A stretch of 64,000 nt of DNA, from NCBI RefSeq assembly GCF_035916875.1, contig NZ_JAXUHN010000096.1:62001-126000 (forward strand), written 5' to 3'. Every line of letters begins with the position of its first letter. Within the stretch, counting starts at the first letter, position 1. The translations under genes and the position numbers were made by a program. This DNA comes from Methylomicrobium sp035916875 (lineage in GTDB: Bacteria > Pseudomonadota > Gammaproteobacteria > Methylococcales > Methylomonadaceae). This document shows, one piece after another, positions 27,334 through 37,411 of this stretch. The notes under the pieces are model-generated. The model was not told where the DNA came from and did not search any database. It saw only the letters and a list, made by a program, of their open reading frames with translations.

Positions 27334-28719
27334 ATGGATTATTTCCCTCTTTTTGTCAATTTGCAGGACCAGCCGTGTCTAGTAATCGGCGGCGGTGAAG
27401 TGGCCGCTAGAAAAATTGAGCTGTTGTCCCGGGCCGGGGCCCTCATCACCGTGGTCGCCGAGGAACTCAGCAGCAGCGTCTCCTCGATCAAAACCAGCCA
27501 ACCATTAACCTTGCTGAACAAGCGCTTTGCCGCCGAGGATTTGGGCGATTTTCGCCTGGTCGTGTCGGCGACCAATGACGGCGAAACCAATCGATGGGTC
27601 TCCCGCCTGGCGCATGAGCGCAACATTCTGGTGAACGTAGTCGATAACCCGGCCTTATGCAGCTTCATCTTTCCGGCGATCATCGACCGGTCGCCGATAA
27701 TAGCCGCCGTCTCCTCGGGCGGTGCCTCGCCGGTGCTGGCTCGACTGCTCAGGGCTAAAATCGAAAGCGTCGTACCGCCGAGTTACGGACGCCTTGCAAA
27801 GCTTGCCGAAAAATACCGGGACAAGGTCAAAGAAGCGATTAAACAGCCCGCACTGCGGCGGATATTCTGGGAAAACCAGCTGCAAGGACGAACCGCCGAA
27901 CTGGTCTATGCGGGCAAGGACGAAGAAGCCGAGCAGCATCTCCTAGCTGGCCTGGCGCAGACCGATCCCAATCAACATAGAGGGGAAGTCTATCTGATCG
28001 GCGCCGGACCCGGCGCGCCCGATTTATTGACCTTCCGCGCGTTGCGGTTGATGCAGCAGGCCGATGTGATTGTTTATGACCGCCTGGTCACGCCGAAAAT
28101 TCTCGATCTGGCACGGCGTGATGCGGAAAGGATTTATGTCGGCAAACAGCGCGACGATCATACCCTGCCCCAGGAATCGATCAATGTATTGCTGGCCGAT
28201 CTCGCCAAAGCCGGCAAGCGCGTCGCGCGAGTCAAAGGCGGCGATCCGTTCATCTTCGGCCGCGGCGGCGAGGAAATCGAAACCCTGATGCAGCAAGGTA
28301 TCCCTTTCCAGGTCGTGCCCGGCATCACCGCCGCCTCCGGTTGTGCGACCTATGCGGGTATTCCGCTGACACACCGCGATCATGCACAATCCTGCACGTT
28401 CGTGACCGGCCATCTGAAAGACGGCACGGTCAATCTGAACTGGACGCAACTGGCCGCGCCGAACCAAACGGTCGTGATCTACATGGGCCTGATCGGATTG
28501 GAACAGATTTGCGCAGCGCTGATCGCGCACGGCAGCCCGAAAGACCTGCCGATCGCGTTGGTTCAGCAAGGCACCACAAATCATCAGCGAGTGATTACCG
28601 GCACGCTCGCAACACTGCCGGCCCAAGTCGCCGATGAACGAATCAAGGCGCCCACGCTGATTATCATCGGCACCGTCGTGAGCCTGCACAGCAAGCTGGA
28701 ATGGTTCAAGACAACATGA
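27334..28719 (+). CDS. cysG: Siroheme synthase (multifunctional CysG)
   Basis: A 461-residue fusion. The N-terminal part (1-210) is precorrin-2 dehydrogenase/sirohydrochlorin ferrochelatase with the NAD motif VIGGGEVAARKIELL; the C-terminal part (about 215-460) is uroporphyrinogen-III C-methyltransferase, with VYLIGAGPGAPDLLTFRAL, VKGGDPFIFGRGGEE and GITAASGCATYAGIPLTHR. Together they make siroheme for sulfite or nitrite reductase. Length matches E. coli CysG (457). It diverges from the TusA-family gene. Confidence 0.95.
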   Translation: MDYFPLFVNLQDQPCLVIGGGEVAARKIELLSRAGALITVVAEELSSSVSSIKTSQPLTLLNKRFAAEDLGDFRLVVSATNDGETNRWVSRLAHERNILVNVVDNPALCSFIFPAIIDRSPIIAAVSSGGASPVLARLLRAKIESVVPPSYGRLAKLAEKYRDKVKEAIKQPALRRIFWENQLQGRTAELVYAGKDEEAEQHLLAGLAQTDPNQHRGEVYLIGAGPGAPDLLTFRALRLMQQADVIVYDRLVTPKILDLARRDAERIYVGKQRDDHTLPQESINVLLADLAKAGKRVARVKGGDPFIFGRGGEEIETLMQQGIPFQVVPGITAASGCATYAGIPLTHRDHAQSCTFVTGHLKDGTVNLNWTQLAAPNQTVVIYMGLIGLEQICAALIAHGSPKDLPIALVQQGTTNHQRVITGTLATLPAQVADERIKAPTLIIIGTVVSLHSKLEWFKTT

Positions 28720-28977
28720 CGGACGCTGCCGGTCTTATGACCTACGTAAATCAGCGGATTTTCACGCGAAACGCTAGCCCTGATCAGCAATCCTTGCGAT
28801 AATAACCCAAGTTCAATTCAGCCTGTATTCATTGTCCGCGACGATAATGATGCATAACTGATTGGCGGCGATCGAAAAGAATAAGAATTGAAATTTCCTG
28901 TTAAATTCCTTATCCTTAGCGAGTTTAACTATTAATCGGACTGTTCCGCAGTCCTTTCACCATCAAGAGAGGTCAAC

Positions 28978-29316
28978 ATGAAAAAATCATTAGCCACATT
29001 CGCGGGAATCGCTTTGATCACATTGAGCGGACAAGCCTTCTCCAGCGAAGCTAACGAAATCGGCAAAAAAATCTATGAGCGCGCCTTTGGCCGTGGTTGC
29101 GGCACTTGCCACGATATCGCTTCGAATCCACAATTGCCCGCTTTGATTAAAGCCGGCACCCTGGACAGAGCAAAATTTGAACAAGTCCTGCGCGAAGGCA
29201 AAGGCGGCATGCCGAAAGCGCTGGATGAGATTATGAAAAACGCAGCTGTTAAAAAAGCAGGCCTGACCGAAGAACTGGCGGTTGATGACTTGTACGAATA
29301 TCTGAAAAACAAATAA
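28978..29316 (+). CDS. Small periplasmic c-type cytochrome
   Basis: A 112-residue precursor with a signal peptide (1-22, ending AFS). One haem site CGTCH is at residues 41-45, and GKGGMPKALDEIM near 77-89 supplies a likely methionine sixth ligand, so this is a monohaem class I cytochrome of about 10 kDa. It would act as a periplasmic electron carrier; the partner cannot be deduced. An AGAGAGG site just before the ATG is strong. It is monocistronic, followed by two terminator hairpins. Confidence 0.88.
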   Translation: MKKSLATFAGIALITLSGQAFSSEANEIGKKIYERAFGRGCGTCHDIASNPQLPALIKAGTLDRAKFEQVLREGKGGMPKALDEIMKNAAVKKAGLTEELAVDDLYEYLKNK

Positions 29317-29326
29317 GCCTCCGCGC

Positions 29327-29352
29327 TTAGCAGGGTGTTTCATCACACCCTG
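29327..29352 (+). terminator. Rho-independent terminator after cytochrome c gene
   Basis: AGCAGGGTGT pairs with ACACCCTGCT (10 bp) over the loop TTCATC, followed by a short T-rich stretch, 11 bases after the cytochrome stop. Confidence 0.75.
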
Positions 29353-29406
29353 CTTTAAGCAGCAGTGATTTTACGTAATATCTTCTATTACGCAAGCCCA
29401 TTGCAA

Positions 29407-29450
29407 TAAAAAAGCCGCATCACCTGAAGGTGAGTGCGGCTTTTTATTTT
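29407..29450. terminator. Bidirectional rho-independent terminator
   Basis: AAAAAGCCGCA...TCACCT pairs with AGGTGA...TGCGGCTTTTT around GA. A-run on one side and T-run on the other make it work on both strands, separating the cytochrome gene from the convergent minus-strand gene. Confidence 0.88.
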
Positions 29451-29463
29451 ACCCAATAACCGA

Positions 29464-30069
29464 TTACTGTTTGCGCAAATAATTCTTTATCGTTTGTTTG
29501 TAAGTCAATACATTCAGGTTTTTAAACCAGATGCTGGCGATCGCCGCAAGCATCAAGCCGCAGGACGCTAAGCTGACATAGATCAGCCGTTTCAACTGCG
29601 ACATCTCTTGCAGCACCTGTTGATTGCTCTCGGCCTGCGCAGCATTCCGGACCTTCGGAGACGGCTCCGAATAGGAGCGCAACACTTTGACGTCGTTTTT
29701 TAAATCCTCGATGGTACCCAACGAATTGGCTGCGGCACCCATCCGGATACTGTCTTCGAGCATTCTGAGTTTGCTTTCGATCGAACCACTAACCAGACCA
29801 ATCACCTGCCCTTTTAACGCATTCACCTCGGTACTCAGGACAGAATTGCCTTCAACGGCATTCGCCGCGCTCTGCTGTTTTTTCAGATAGGCCGTGGACT
29901 GATGCGGAGGCACCACGAAATAGCCGAGAACCGCGACCAACACCGTTAATACGATAACAGCCAGCAGCAAAAACCGATTAGCCTTGACCAATGCCTGAGC
30001 CGAAGGAACGCTTTGCAGTTTCCCCCGCACCTCAATGATTTGTGAATGAAATTCTTGATTTTCGCTCAT
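29464..30069 (-). CDS. Hypothetical membrane protein with two transmembrane helices and periplasmic coiled region
   Basis: A 201-residue protein I do not recognise. There is a hydrophobic helix near residues 29-52 (FLLLAVIVLTVLVAVLGYFVV), a polar, probably helical periplasmic stretch (about 55-160; KAQ/ENQ-rich, with repeated V-L-R/S pattern), a second helix near 165-187 (LIYVSLASCGLMLAAIASIWF), and a short basic C-terminus. Start: the ATG at 30069 has AAGAGG nine bases upstream. No functional motif was seen. It lies between the terminator and argG, 142 bases from the latter. Confidence 0.65.
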   Translation of the reverse strand: MSENQEFHSQIIEVRGKLQSVPSAQALVKANRFLLLAVIVLTVLVAVLGYFVVPPHQSTAYLKKQQSAANAVEGNSVLSTEVNALKGQVIGLVSGSIESKLRMLEDSIRMGAAANSLGTIEDLKNDVKVLRSYSEPSPKVRNAAQAESNQQVLQEMSQLKRLIYVSLASCGLMLAAIASIWFKNLNVLTYKQTIKNYLRKQ

Positions 30070-30211
30070 CAATTAACGCCTCTTGAACCGGACGATACAG
30101 CCCCCTTAAACGCCCGGCCCCATTTTTTATTATTGTCAAAAGATCGTAATGCCATGACTCGGAAAGAATTATACAAGCTAATCGATCATTGCCGCATTTT
30201 ATTTTTGCGTA

Positions 30212-31426
<1,215 letters not shown>

Positions 31427-31478
31427 AGCGCCTTAAATTTCCTGGTTAAAAATAGTCGTAATTATACCGAAAGCGGAC

Positions 31479-32999
31479 TCATGATGACAGGACCTCGATA
31501 TCGGCGATCTTTTTCCGCCAGATGACCGGCGCGGTTTCGTGCACCGAAATACCTCGGCTGTCGACCGCGACGGTGACCGGCATGTCTTCGACGACGAATT
31601 CATGGATCGCTTCCATGCCCAAATCCTCGAAAGCGACTACACGGGACTTGCGGATCGCTTTCGAAACCAGATACGCCGCTCCGCCGACCGCCATCAGATA
31701 GACCGCCTGATGTTTTTTGATAGCGGCGATTGCTTCGGGACCGCGCTCGGCCTTGCCGATCATGCCGAGCAAACCGGTATGAGCCAGCATAGTCTCGGTA
31801 AATTTGTCCATCCGGGTCGCGGTCGTCGGTCCCGCGGGGCCGACCACTTCATCGCGTACCGGATCGACCGGCCCGACGTAGTAGATGAACTTGTTCTCGA
31901 AATCGACGCCTTCCGGCAAGGCTTCGCCGCGCCGGATCAGGTCGGCCAGGCGCTTGTGCGCCGCATCGCGACCGGTCAGCAAGGTGCCGCTGACCAACAA
32001 GGTATCGCCCGGCTGCCAGCTTGCCGCCTCGGCACGGGTGACCGTATCGAGGTCGACACGCTTCGCCGGCGCGCCTTCCCGGCTGATTGCCGGCCAGTCA
32101 TCCAGACTCGGAGGGGCCAGTTCGGCCGGACCTGTGCCATCCAGTACGAAATGCGCATGCCGGGTCGCGGCGCAGTTCGGAATCATCGCAATTGGCAGAT
32201 TCGCCGCATGCGTCGGATAATCGAGGATTTTGACATCGAGCACGGTGGTCAGGCCGCCTAAGCCCTGCGCGCCGATGCCGAGCGCATTGACGCTTTGATA
32301 CAGTTCGAGCCTCAGTTCTTCGAGCGCATCGTGAGGACCTCTCTCGATCAGTTCCTGAATGTCGACCGATTCCATGCAGGCCTGTTTGGCCAGCAGCATC
32401 GCTTTTTCGGCGGTGCCGCCGATGCCGATGCCGAGAATGCCGGGCGGACACCAGCCGGCGCCCATCGTCGGCACTGTTTTGAGCACCCAGTCGGCTATGC
32501 TGTCGGACGGATTCAGCATCGCAAATTTGGCTTTCGCTTCCGAGCCGCCGCCTTTCGCCGCGACATTCACTTCGACCTTGTCGCCCGGCACGACTTCCAT
32601 ATGGATCACCGCCGGGGTGTTATCTTTCGTGTTGACCCGCTTGCCGGCAGGATCCCTCAGAATCGATGCGCGCAAGACATTGTCGGGATGCGAATAGGCG
32701 CGCCGGACACCTTCATTGACCATGTCGGCGACGCTGATCTCCGCATCCCAGCTCACCTGCATGCCGATCTTCAAAAATACCGTCACGATGCCGGTATCCT
32801 GGCAGATCGGCCGTCGGCCTTCCGCGCACATTCTGGAGTTGATCAGGATCTGCGCCATCGCATCCTTCGCGGCAGGGTTCTTCTCCTTCCGATAGGCTGC
32901 ATCAAGCGCCTGGATGAAATCGACTGGGTGGTAATAGGAGATATACTGCAATGCATCGGCGATGCTTTGGATGAAATCGTCTTGCTTGATGATCGTCAT
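31479..32999 (-). CDS. Fumarate hydratase class I (iron-sulfur)
   Basis: A 506-residue [4Fe-4S] fumarase of the FumA/FumB fold, interconverting fumarate and malate. Candidate cluster cysteines lie in RPICQDTGIVTV, GWCPPGILGIGIGG and IPNCAATRHAHF. The C-terminal beta domain has YYVGPVDPVRDEVVGPAGPTTATRMD. The single-chain class I form is used here instead of the iron-free FumC. Which of the E. coli fumA/B names applies cannot be decided. Confidence 0.93.
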   Translation of the reverse strand: MTIIKQDDFIQSIADALQYISYYHPVDFIQALDAAYRKEKNPAAKDAMAQILINSRMCAEGRRPICQDTGIVTVFLKIGMQVSWDAEISVADMVNEGVRRAYSHPDNVLRASILRDPAGKRVNTKDNTPAVIHMEVVPGDKVEVNVAAKGGGSEAKAKFAMLNPSDSIADWVLKTVPTMGAGWCPPGILGIGIGGTAEKAMLLAKQACMESVDIQELIERGPHDALEELRLELYQSVNALGIGAQGLGGLTTVLDVKILDYPTHAANLPIAMIPNCAATRHAHFVLDGTGPAELAPPSLDDWPAISREGAPAKRVDLDTVTRAEAASWQPGDTLLVSGTLLTGRDAAHKRLADLIRRGEALPEGVDFENKFIYYVGPVDPVRDEVVGPAGPTTATRMDKFTETMLAHTGLLGMIGKAERGPEAIAAIKKHQAVYLMAVGGAAYLVSKAIRKSRVVAFEDLGMEAIHEFVVEDMPVTVAVDSRGISVHETAPVIWRKKIADIEVLSS

Positions 33000-33027
33000 A
33001 CGGGGTTATTACAGGTGGGATAAGCGA

Positions 33028-33061
33028 GTAGCCCGGATCCGCTTCGCTGCACCCGGGCTAC
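33028..33061. repeat. REP-like palindrome (GTAGCCCGG type)
   Basis: GTAGCCCGG at 33028-33036 pairs with CCGGGCTAC at 33053-33061 between fumarase and the GH17-GT2 gene, both on the minus strand. It follows the stop of the latter and may terminate its transcript. Confidence 0.65.
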
Positions 33062-33078
33062 ATTCAGGCTGGTTTACG

Positions 33079-35691
33079 TCAAATCGATTCGTCGTCGATC
33101 TCTTCGATTGTCAGCGCCGATTTTTTCCGGTAATGCGGCAAAATACTCATTAACAGCGTGATCACGGTGGCCATATACGGCACTGCCTGCACCGAGAGCA
33201 CACCCATCCACAGCTTCCCGCTCATATTGTCGAAATGTTCCAACGAGTTCATCCCGACGACTCCCGCGATCAGCAATAACAGCAGAAACAACTCCTGACG
33301 GACCACCATCAGACCCGCGAACAACGGCCCCTGCTTTTCGTATTTCGGCGTGCGCATGAACGGCTTGCCCGGAACGAACATACCCTGCCAAACGCCCCGT
33401 GCGACCGTATGGGTCAGCGACAGACCGGACAACGAAGCGCCGATCGACTCCCAAATCGAGCACGGCACCTTGGCCTGATAGAGCCACAGACTACGCAAAA
33501 TTTTAAAGGTAAACAACCCGATCGTCGGCAGCAGGAACGCATTGACCGGCAATTCGCTGTGAATCGGATCGAGGAAAATGACACCCGTCAAAATCAAACT
33601 GGCGCAGGTAAAAATCAGAGCCAATGCATCAGAAAACCACGGCAGCCAGCCGGCGACAAAATAATAGCGCTGGGCCGACGTCAGCGGCGACTTTTTGGTC
33701 GGCGTGAAACTCTTCCAATGCGCCTTGATGATCTGCATCGCGCCGTAAACCCAGCGGAAACGCTGTGTCATATATCCGGACATCGTATCAGGCATCAGGC
33801 CGCGGCCGAACGAATCCTTTACATAGACCGAATCGTAGCCTGCTTCGTAAAGGCGCAGACCCAACTCGCTGTCCTCGCAGATACACCATTCGGACCATTT
33901 GCCGACTTCGAAAAGCGCCGATTTACGCACCATCGTCATCGTGCCGTGCTGGATGATTGCATTGTATTCATTCCGCTGCACCATGCCGATATTGAAAAAT
34001 CCGGCATATTCCCAGTAACAGAAACGTTTGAACATATTCACATGGCTGTCGCGGTAATCCTGAGGCGACTGCACGAAACCGACGTTTTCATTATCGAAAT
34101 AAGGCACCATGCATTTGAGCCAGTCCGGGGACAAAATATAATCGCTGTCGATCACCGCAATAATTTCGGCATCCGGCGCCGTCTGTTCAAGCGCGTGGTT
34201 GATCGCGCCGGCCTTAAAACCGGGCCAGTTTTCGAGATGGAAAAAGCGAAATTTCTCCCCCAGCCGTTCGCAGTCGTCGCGCACCGGCTCCCACACTTCG
34301 GGGTCCTTGGTGTTGTTGTCCATCACCAGCACTTCGAAATGCGGATAATCGAGCTTGTTCAACGCCTCCAACGTTTTCCGCACCATCATCGGCGGCTCGT
34401 TGTGAATCGGCAGATGGATAGACACCTTCGGATAGCGGAAATCCGGCGACGGCGTCAGCGGCTGGAAACTGCGCGTGGTGCGGCGGTGCCAGACGACTTC
34501 GACGATTTCCATCGTTTCGATCAACAGAATCGTCAACGCCAATATCTGCATCAGGATCAGCAAAATCCAGAACGCGATCGTCAATTCATTTTGATATTGT
34601 TGCGCGCCGATCGATAGGGTCCAAAAAACGAACGACGCGGCCAGGTTAGTAATGAGGCCGAAAAACACGATGCCAGGCAATGCCAACGTTCGGCGCGTAA
34701 ACAAAAACAGACCCATCAGCACCGCGCTGACCCCCGCGGCGGCAGTCGCCCAGTGTTTCCAGCCGGGCAAGGCCAATACCGCGCCGTCCATCGGATATTT
34801 CGGCTGGCGGTCGGCATTGAAGATACCCCAATATGCACCGGCCGAGCCTTCGATTTCCATCTTCCACGGCTGATCGAACGCTTCAACGATATAGTAAGGG
34901 ATCTTTTGCTCGGCGGCGCGATTCAAAAACTCCCGCAAAAAGAATGCCTGATTAGTGCGCGAGGCTGTCGCGTGTTTGTACGGCTGACCGTCCGATGGCC
35001 AGCCGACTTCGGTAATCACGATCGGTTTATCGGGATAGGCCTGCTTCAGTTCTTGATATTTTTCAAACACAAAATCGACCGCATCCTCGACCGCGATGCC
35101 GTTCCAATACGGCAGAATATGCGCACCGATGAAATCGACCTCGGCCACCAATTCGGGATGCTTCAACCAAATGTCGAAAGTTTCCGAGGTGCTGACCGGA
35201 CGCCAAGTGCGCTTCTTGACTTCGCGGATATAGTCGATCAGTTGCTGCGTCGAAATGTCATTTCGGAACAATACCTCGTTGCCGACCATCACTCGGACGA
35301 TTTTATTATTGTTTTGATTGCTGACCTGCAGCAAGGTCTCTATTTCCTGACGATTTTTTTCGAGATCGCCGTCGATCCAGGCGCCGACCGTCGTATTCAG
35401 ATTATGCTTGGCGGCCAGTTCGGGTATTTTGTGCAAACCATTCAACACACTGTAGGTACGCACCGCATGGACCTTGTTTTCGAGCAAGGCCAAGTCCTGA
35501 TCAATCTCGGCCTCGGTCGGAAATTGACCGTTTTTCTGGGTATATTCTTTCCGTCGTGGATCGAAAGTCACCCCCATGGTCGTTTTGGTCCATGATTTCA
35601 ACTGCAACGGGTTGTTGATGTAGCTCCAGATATTGAAATTAACCAGAACGAGCACAGTCAACGTTAGCAAAATCGTTAGTGTTCTTTTCAT
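33079..35691 (-). CDS. GH17-GT2 fusion: membrane beta-glucan synthase-like protein
   Basis: An 870-residue inner-membrane protein. After an N-terminal membrane anchor comes a periplasmic GH17-like domain (about 25-300) with VMVGNEVLFRND (acid/base region) and ITEVGWPSDGQPY (nucleophile region). Several membrane helices follow, then a cytosolic GT2 domain with HLPIHNEPPMMVRKTLEAL, the DSD metal motif in AVIDSDYILSP, CEDSELGLRL and the processive QRFRW motif, and more membrane helices. This is the NdvB-like layout of cyclic or linear beta-(1,3) glucan synthases with an attached glucanase/transglucosylase. The ATG at 35691 (MKRTLTILL) is preferred; an upstream TTG frame would add 29 residues of unlikely sequence. 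Confidence 0.88.
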   Translation of the reverse strand: MKRTLTILLTLTVLVLVNFNIWSYINNPLQLKSWTKTTMGVTFDPRRKEYTQKNGQFPTEAEIDQDLALLENKVHAVRTYSVLNGLHKIPELAAKHNLNTTVGAWIDGDLEKNRQEIETLLQVSNQNNNKIVRVMVGNEVLFRNDISTQQLIDYIREVKKRTWRPVSTSETFDIWLKHPELVAEVDFIGAHILPYWNGIAVEDAVDFVFEKYQELKQAYPDKPIVITEVGWPSDGQPYKHATASRTNQAFFLREFLNRAAEQKIPYYIVEAFDQPWKMEIEGSAGAYWGIFNADRQPKYPMDGAVLALPGWKHWATAAAGVSAVLMGLFLFTRRTLALPGIVFFGLITNLAASFVFWTLSIGAQQYQNELTIAFWILLILMQILALTILLIETMEIVEVVWHRRTTRSFQPLTPSPDFRYPKVSIHLPIHNEPPMMVRKTLEALNKLDYPHFEVLVMDNNTKDPEVWEPVRDDCERLGEKFRFFHLENWPGFKAGAINHALEQTAPDAEIIAVIDSDYILSPDWLKCMVPYFDNENVGFVQSPQDYRDSHVNMFKRFCYWEYAGFFNIGMVQRNEYNAIIQHGTMTMVRKSALFEVGKWSEWCICEDSELGLRLYEAGYDSVYVKDSFGRGLMPDTMSGYMTQRFRWVYGAMQIIKAHWKSFTPTKKSPLTSAQRYYFVAGWLPWFSDALALIFTCASLILTGVIFLDPIHSELPVNAFLLPTIGLFTFKILRSLWLYQAKVPCSIWESIGASLSGLSLTHTVARGVWQGMFVPGKPFMRTPKYEKQGPLFAGLMVVRQELFLLLLLIAGVVGMNSLEHFDNMSGKLWMGVLSVQAVPYMATVITLLMSILPHYRKKSALTIEEIDDESI

Positions 35692-35881
35692 CAAGATACT
35701 CGAAAGTATTTTATAGTAAGTGCATTTGTTGGGAGAGAGGATTGGGAAGGATCGTCTGGTTTGTGTTGACGACGCCAACTCGGGAAAACCATCATCGACC
35801 GACTCTGATGGTCGGCCAAATTATAGTGCAATTCGCCTGCGGCAAATGACAATTTTAAATCGTTTGCTTATCGAAACGCAG

Positions 35882-35904
35882 GTCGGGTTAGCGTATAACC
35901 CGAC
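35882..35904. repeat. Short REP-like palindrome (GTCGGGTTA type)
   Basis: GTCGGGTTA at 35882-35890 pairs with TAACCCGAC at 35896-35904 in the gap between the GH17-GT2 gene and lpdA. It resembles half of the element at 3835-3916. The rest of the 277-base gap shows nothing I can identify. Confidence 0.6.
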
Positions 35905-35968
35905 ATCAGGGCTAATAAAGGTACGCAATACCCTCTCGGACATAAATGCATACCCTACAAAAAGAATA

Positions 35969-37387
35969 TTAGCCTTTTTTGATATAAAGATCGGTAATCG
36001 TGCCGTTGATCATTTCGGCCGCAAAGCCGAGCGTTTCGGACAAGGTCGGATGCGGATGTATCGTCAACGCGATGTCGTCTGCGTCAGCACCCATCTCGAG
36101 CGCCAATACCGCTTCCGCAATCAACTCGCCCGCATTCGGACCGACCATGCCCGCACCGAGTAGCCGACCGGTTTCCTTGTCGCAAAGGATCTTGGTGACG
36201 CCTTCCTTACGACCGAGGCTCAATGAGCGGCCGCTCGCAGCCCACGGAAACACCGCTTTGTCATAATCGAGCCCTTGCGCCTTGGCCTGATTTTCGCTGA
36301 GTCCCATCCAGGCAATTTCAGGATCGGTATACGCGACCGAAGGAATGGTCAACGCATCGAATCCGGCTTTATGGCCTGCCGCGACTTCGGCCGCGACCTT
36401 ACCTTCGTGTGCGGCTTTATGAGCCAGCATCGGATTGCCGACGATGTCGCCGATCGCGAAGATATTCGCGACATTCGTGCGCTGCTGCCTGTCGACCGGA
36501 ATGAAACCCTGGTCATTGACCGTGATGCCGGCCGCTTCCGCGCCGATCAGCTTGCCGTTCGGCCGTCGTCCGACCGCGACCAGCACGGCATCGAAAACCT
36601 CCGAGTCGGGCGCGCCCTTGCCTTCGAACGAGACTTTCAGTCCGTCGTCCTGAGGCTCGATCGCGGTGACCCGCGTTTCGAGCCAGATGTTTTTGTATTG
36701 TTTCTTGATCCGGCGCAGTAATGGAGTCACCAGATCCTTGTCGCAGCCCGGAATGATCTGATCCATCAATTCGACCACGCTGATTTCCGAACCGAATGCA
36801 TGATAGACGGTCGCCATTTCGAGACCGATGATGCCGCCACCGACGATCAGCAGCTTCTTCGGAACCTGCTTCAGTTCCAGCGCATCGGTCGAATTCCATA
36901 AACGTTCGTCGTCATTCGGAAACGTCGGAATTTGAGTCGGATGCGAACCGGCCGCGATGATCGCCTGATCGAAGGTGATCGTCTTGGTGCCTTCGGGTGT
37001 GTCGACCTCGACCGAATTTGGCGAGGTAAAACGGCCCGTGCCTTGCACGAGATTGACTTTGCGCTGCTTGACCAATCCCGCCAGACCATCGTTTAGAGAC
37101 TTGCTGACACTCGCTTTCCAGGCGCGGATCTTGTCGATGTCGATTTCGGGTTTGCCGAAGCTCAAACCGTGACTCCGCACCTCTTCCGCTTCATGGATCA
37201 ACTGCGCCATGTGCAGCAGCGCCTTCGACGGAATACAGCCGACATTCAGACAGACGCCGCCCAATACCGGATAACGTTCGACCAATGTGACCTGCTTGCC
37301 GAGATCGGCCGCGCGAAACGCCGCGGTATAGCCACCGGGACCACCGCCTAAAACCAAAACTTCCGAATGCAATGTTGCGCCGTTCAT
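35969..37387 (-). CDS. lpdA: Dihydrolipoyl dehydrogenase (E3)
   Basis: A 472-residue flavoprotein that reoxidises dihydrolipoamide, third component of pyruvate dehydrogenase. The FAD motif VLGGGPGGYTAAFRAA, the redox-active disulfide GGVCLNVGCIPSKALL, the NAD motif IVGGGIIGLEMATV and the C-terminal His-Glu pair in IHPHPTLSE are all present. It is the last gene of aceE-aceF-lpdA, 24 bases after aceF. It may also serve the glycine cleavage complex (gcvH is at 51.8 kb) and 2-oxoglutarate dehydrogenase. Confidence 0.96.
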   Translation of the reverse strand: MNGATLHSEVLVLGGGPGGYTAAFRAADLGKQVTLVERYPVLGGVCLNVGCIPSKALLHMAQLIHEAEEVRSHGLSFGKPEIDIDKIRAWKASVSKSLNDGLAGLVKQRKVNLVQGTGRFTSPNSVEVDTPEGTKTITFDQAIIAAGSHPTQIPTFPNDDERLWNSTDALELKQVPKKLLIVGGGIIGLEMATVYHAFGSEISVVELMDQIIPGCDKDLVTPLLRRIKKQYKNIWLETRVTAIEPQDDGLKVSFEGKGAPDSEVFDAVLVAVGRRPNGKLIGAEAAGITVNDQGFIPVDRQQRTNVANIFAIGDIVGNPMLAHKAAHEGKVAAEVAAGHKAGFDALTIPSVAYTDPEIAWMGLSENQAKAQGLDYDKAVFPWAASGRSLSLGRKEGVTKILCDKETGRLLGAGMVGPNAGELIAEAVLALEMGADADDIALTIHPHPTLSETLGFAAEMINGTITDLYIKKG

Positions 37388-37411
37388 ATCGCGATGAGTC
37401 TCCGGGTTTCT

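Noticed and set aside
31539..32261. 240-codon frame opposite fumarase
   Set aside because: Antisense shadow of the class I fumarase gene; high GC creates long false frames. The same applies to long frames opposite argF, ilvD, aceE, argG and the GH17-GT2 gene.
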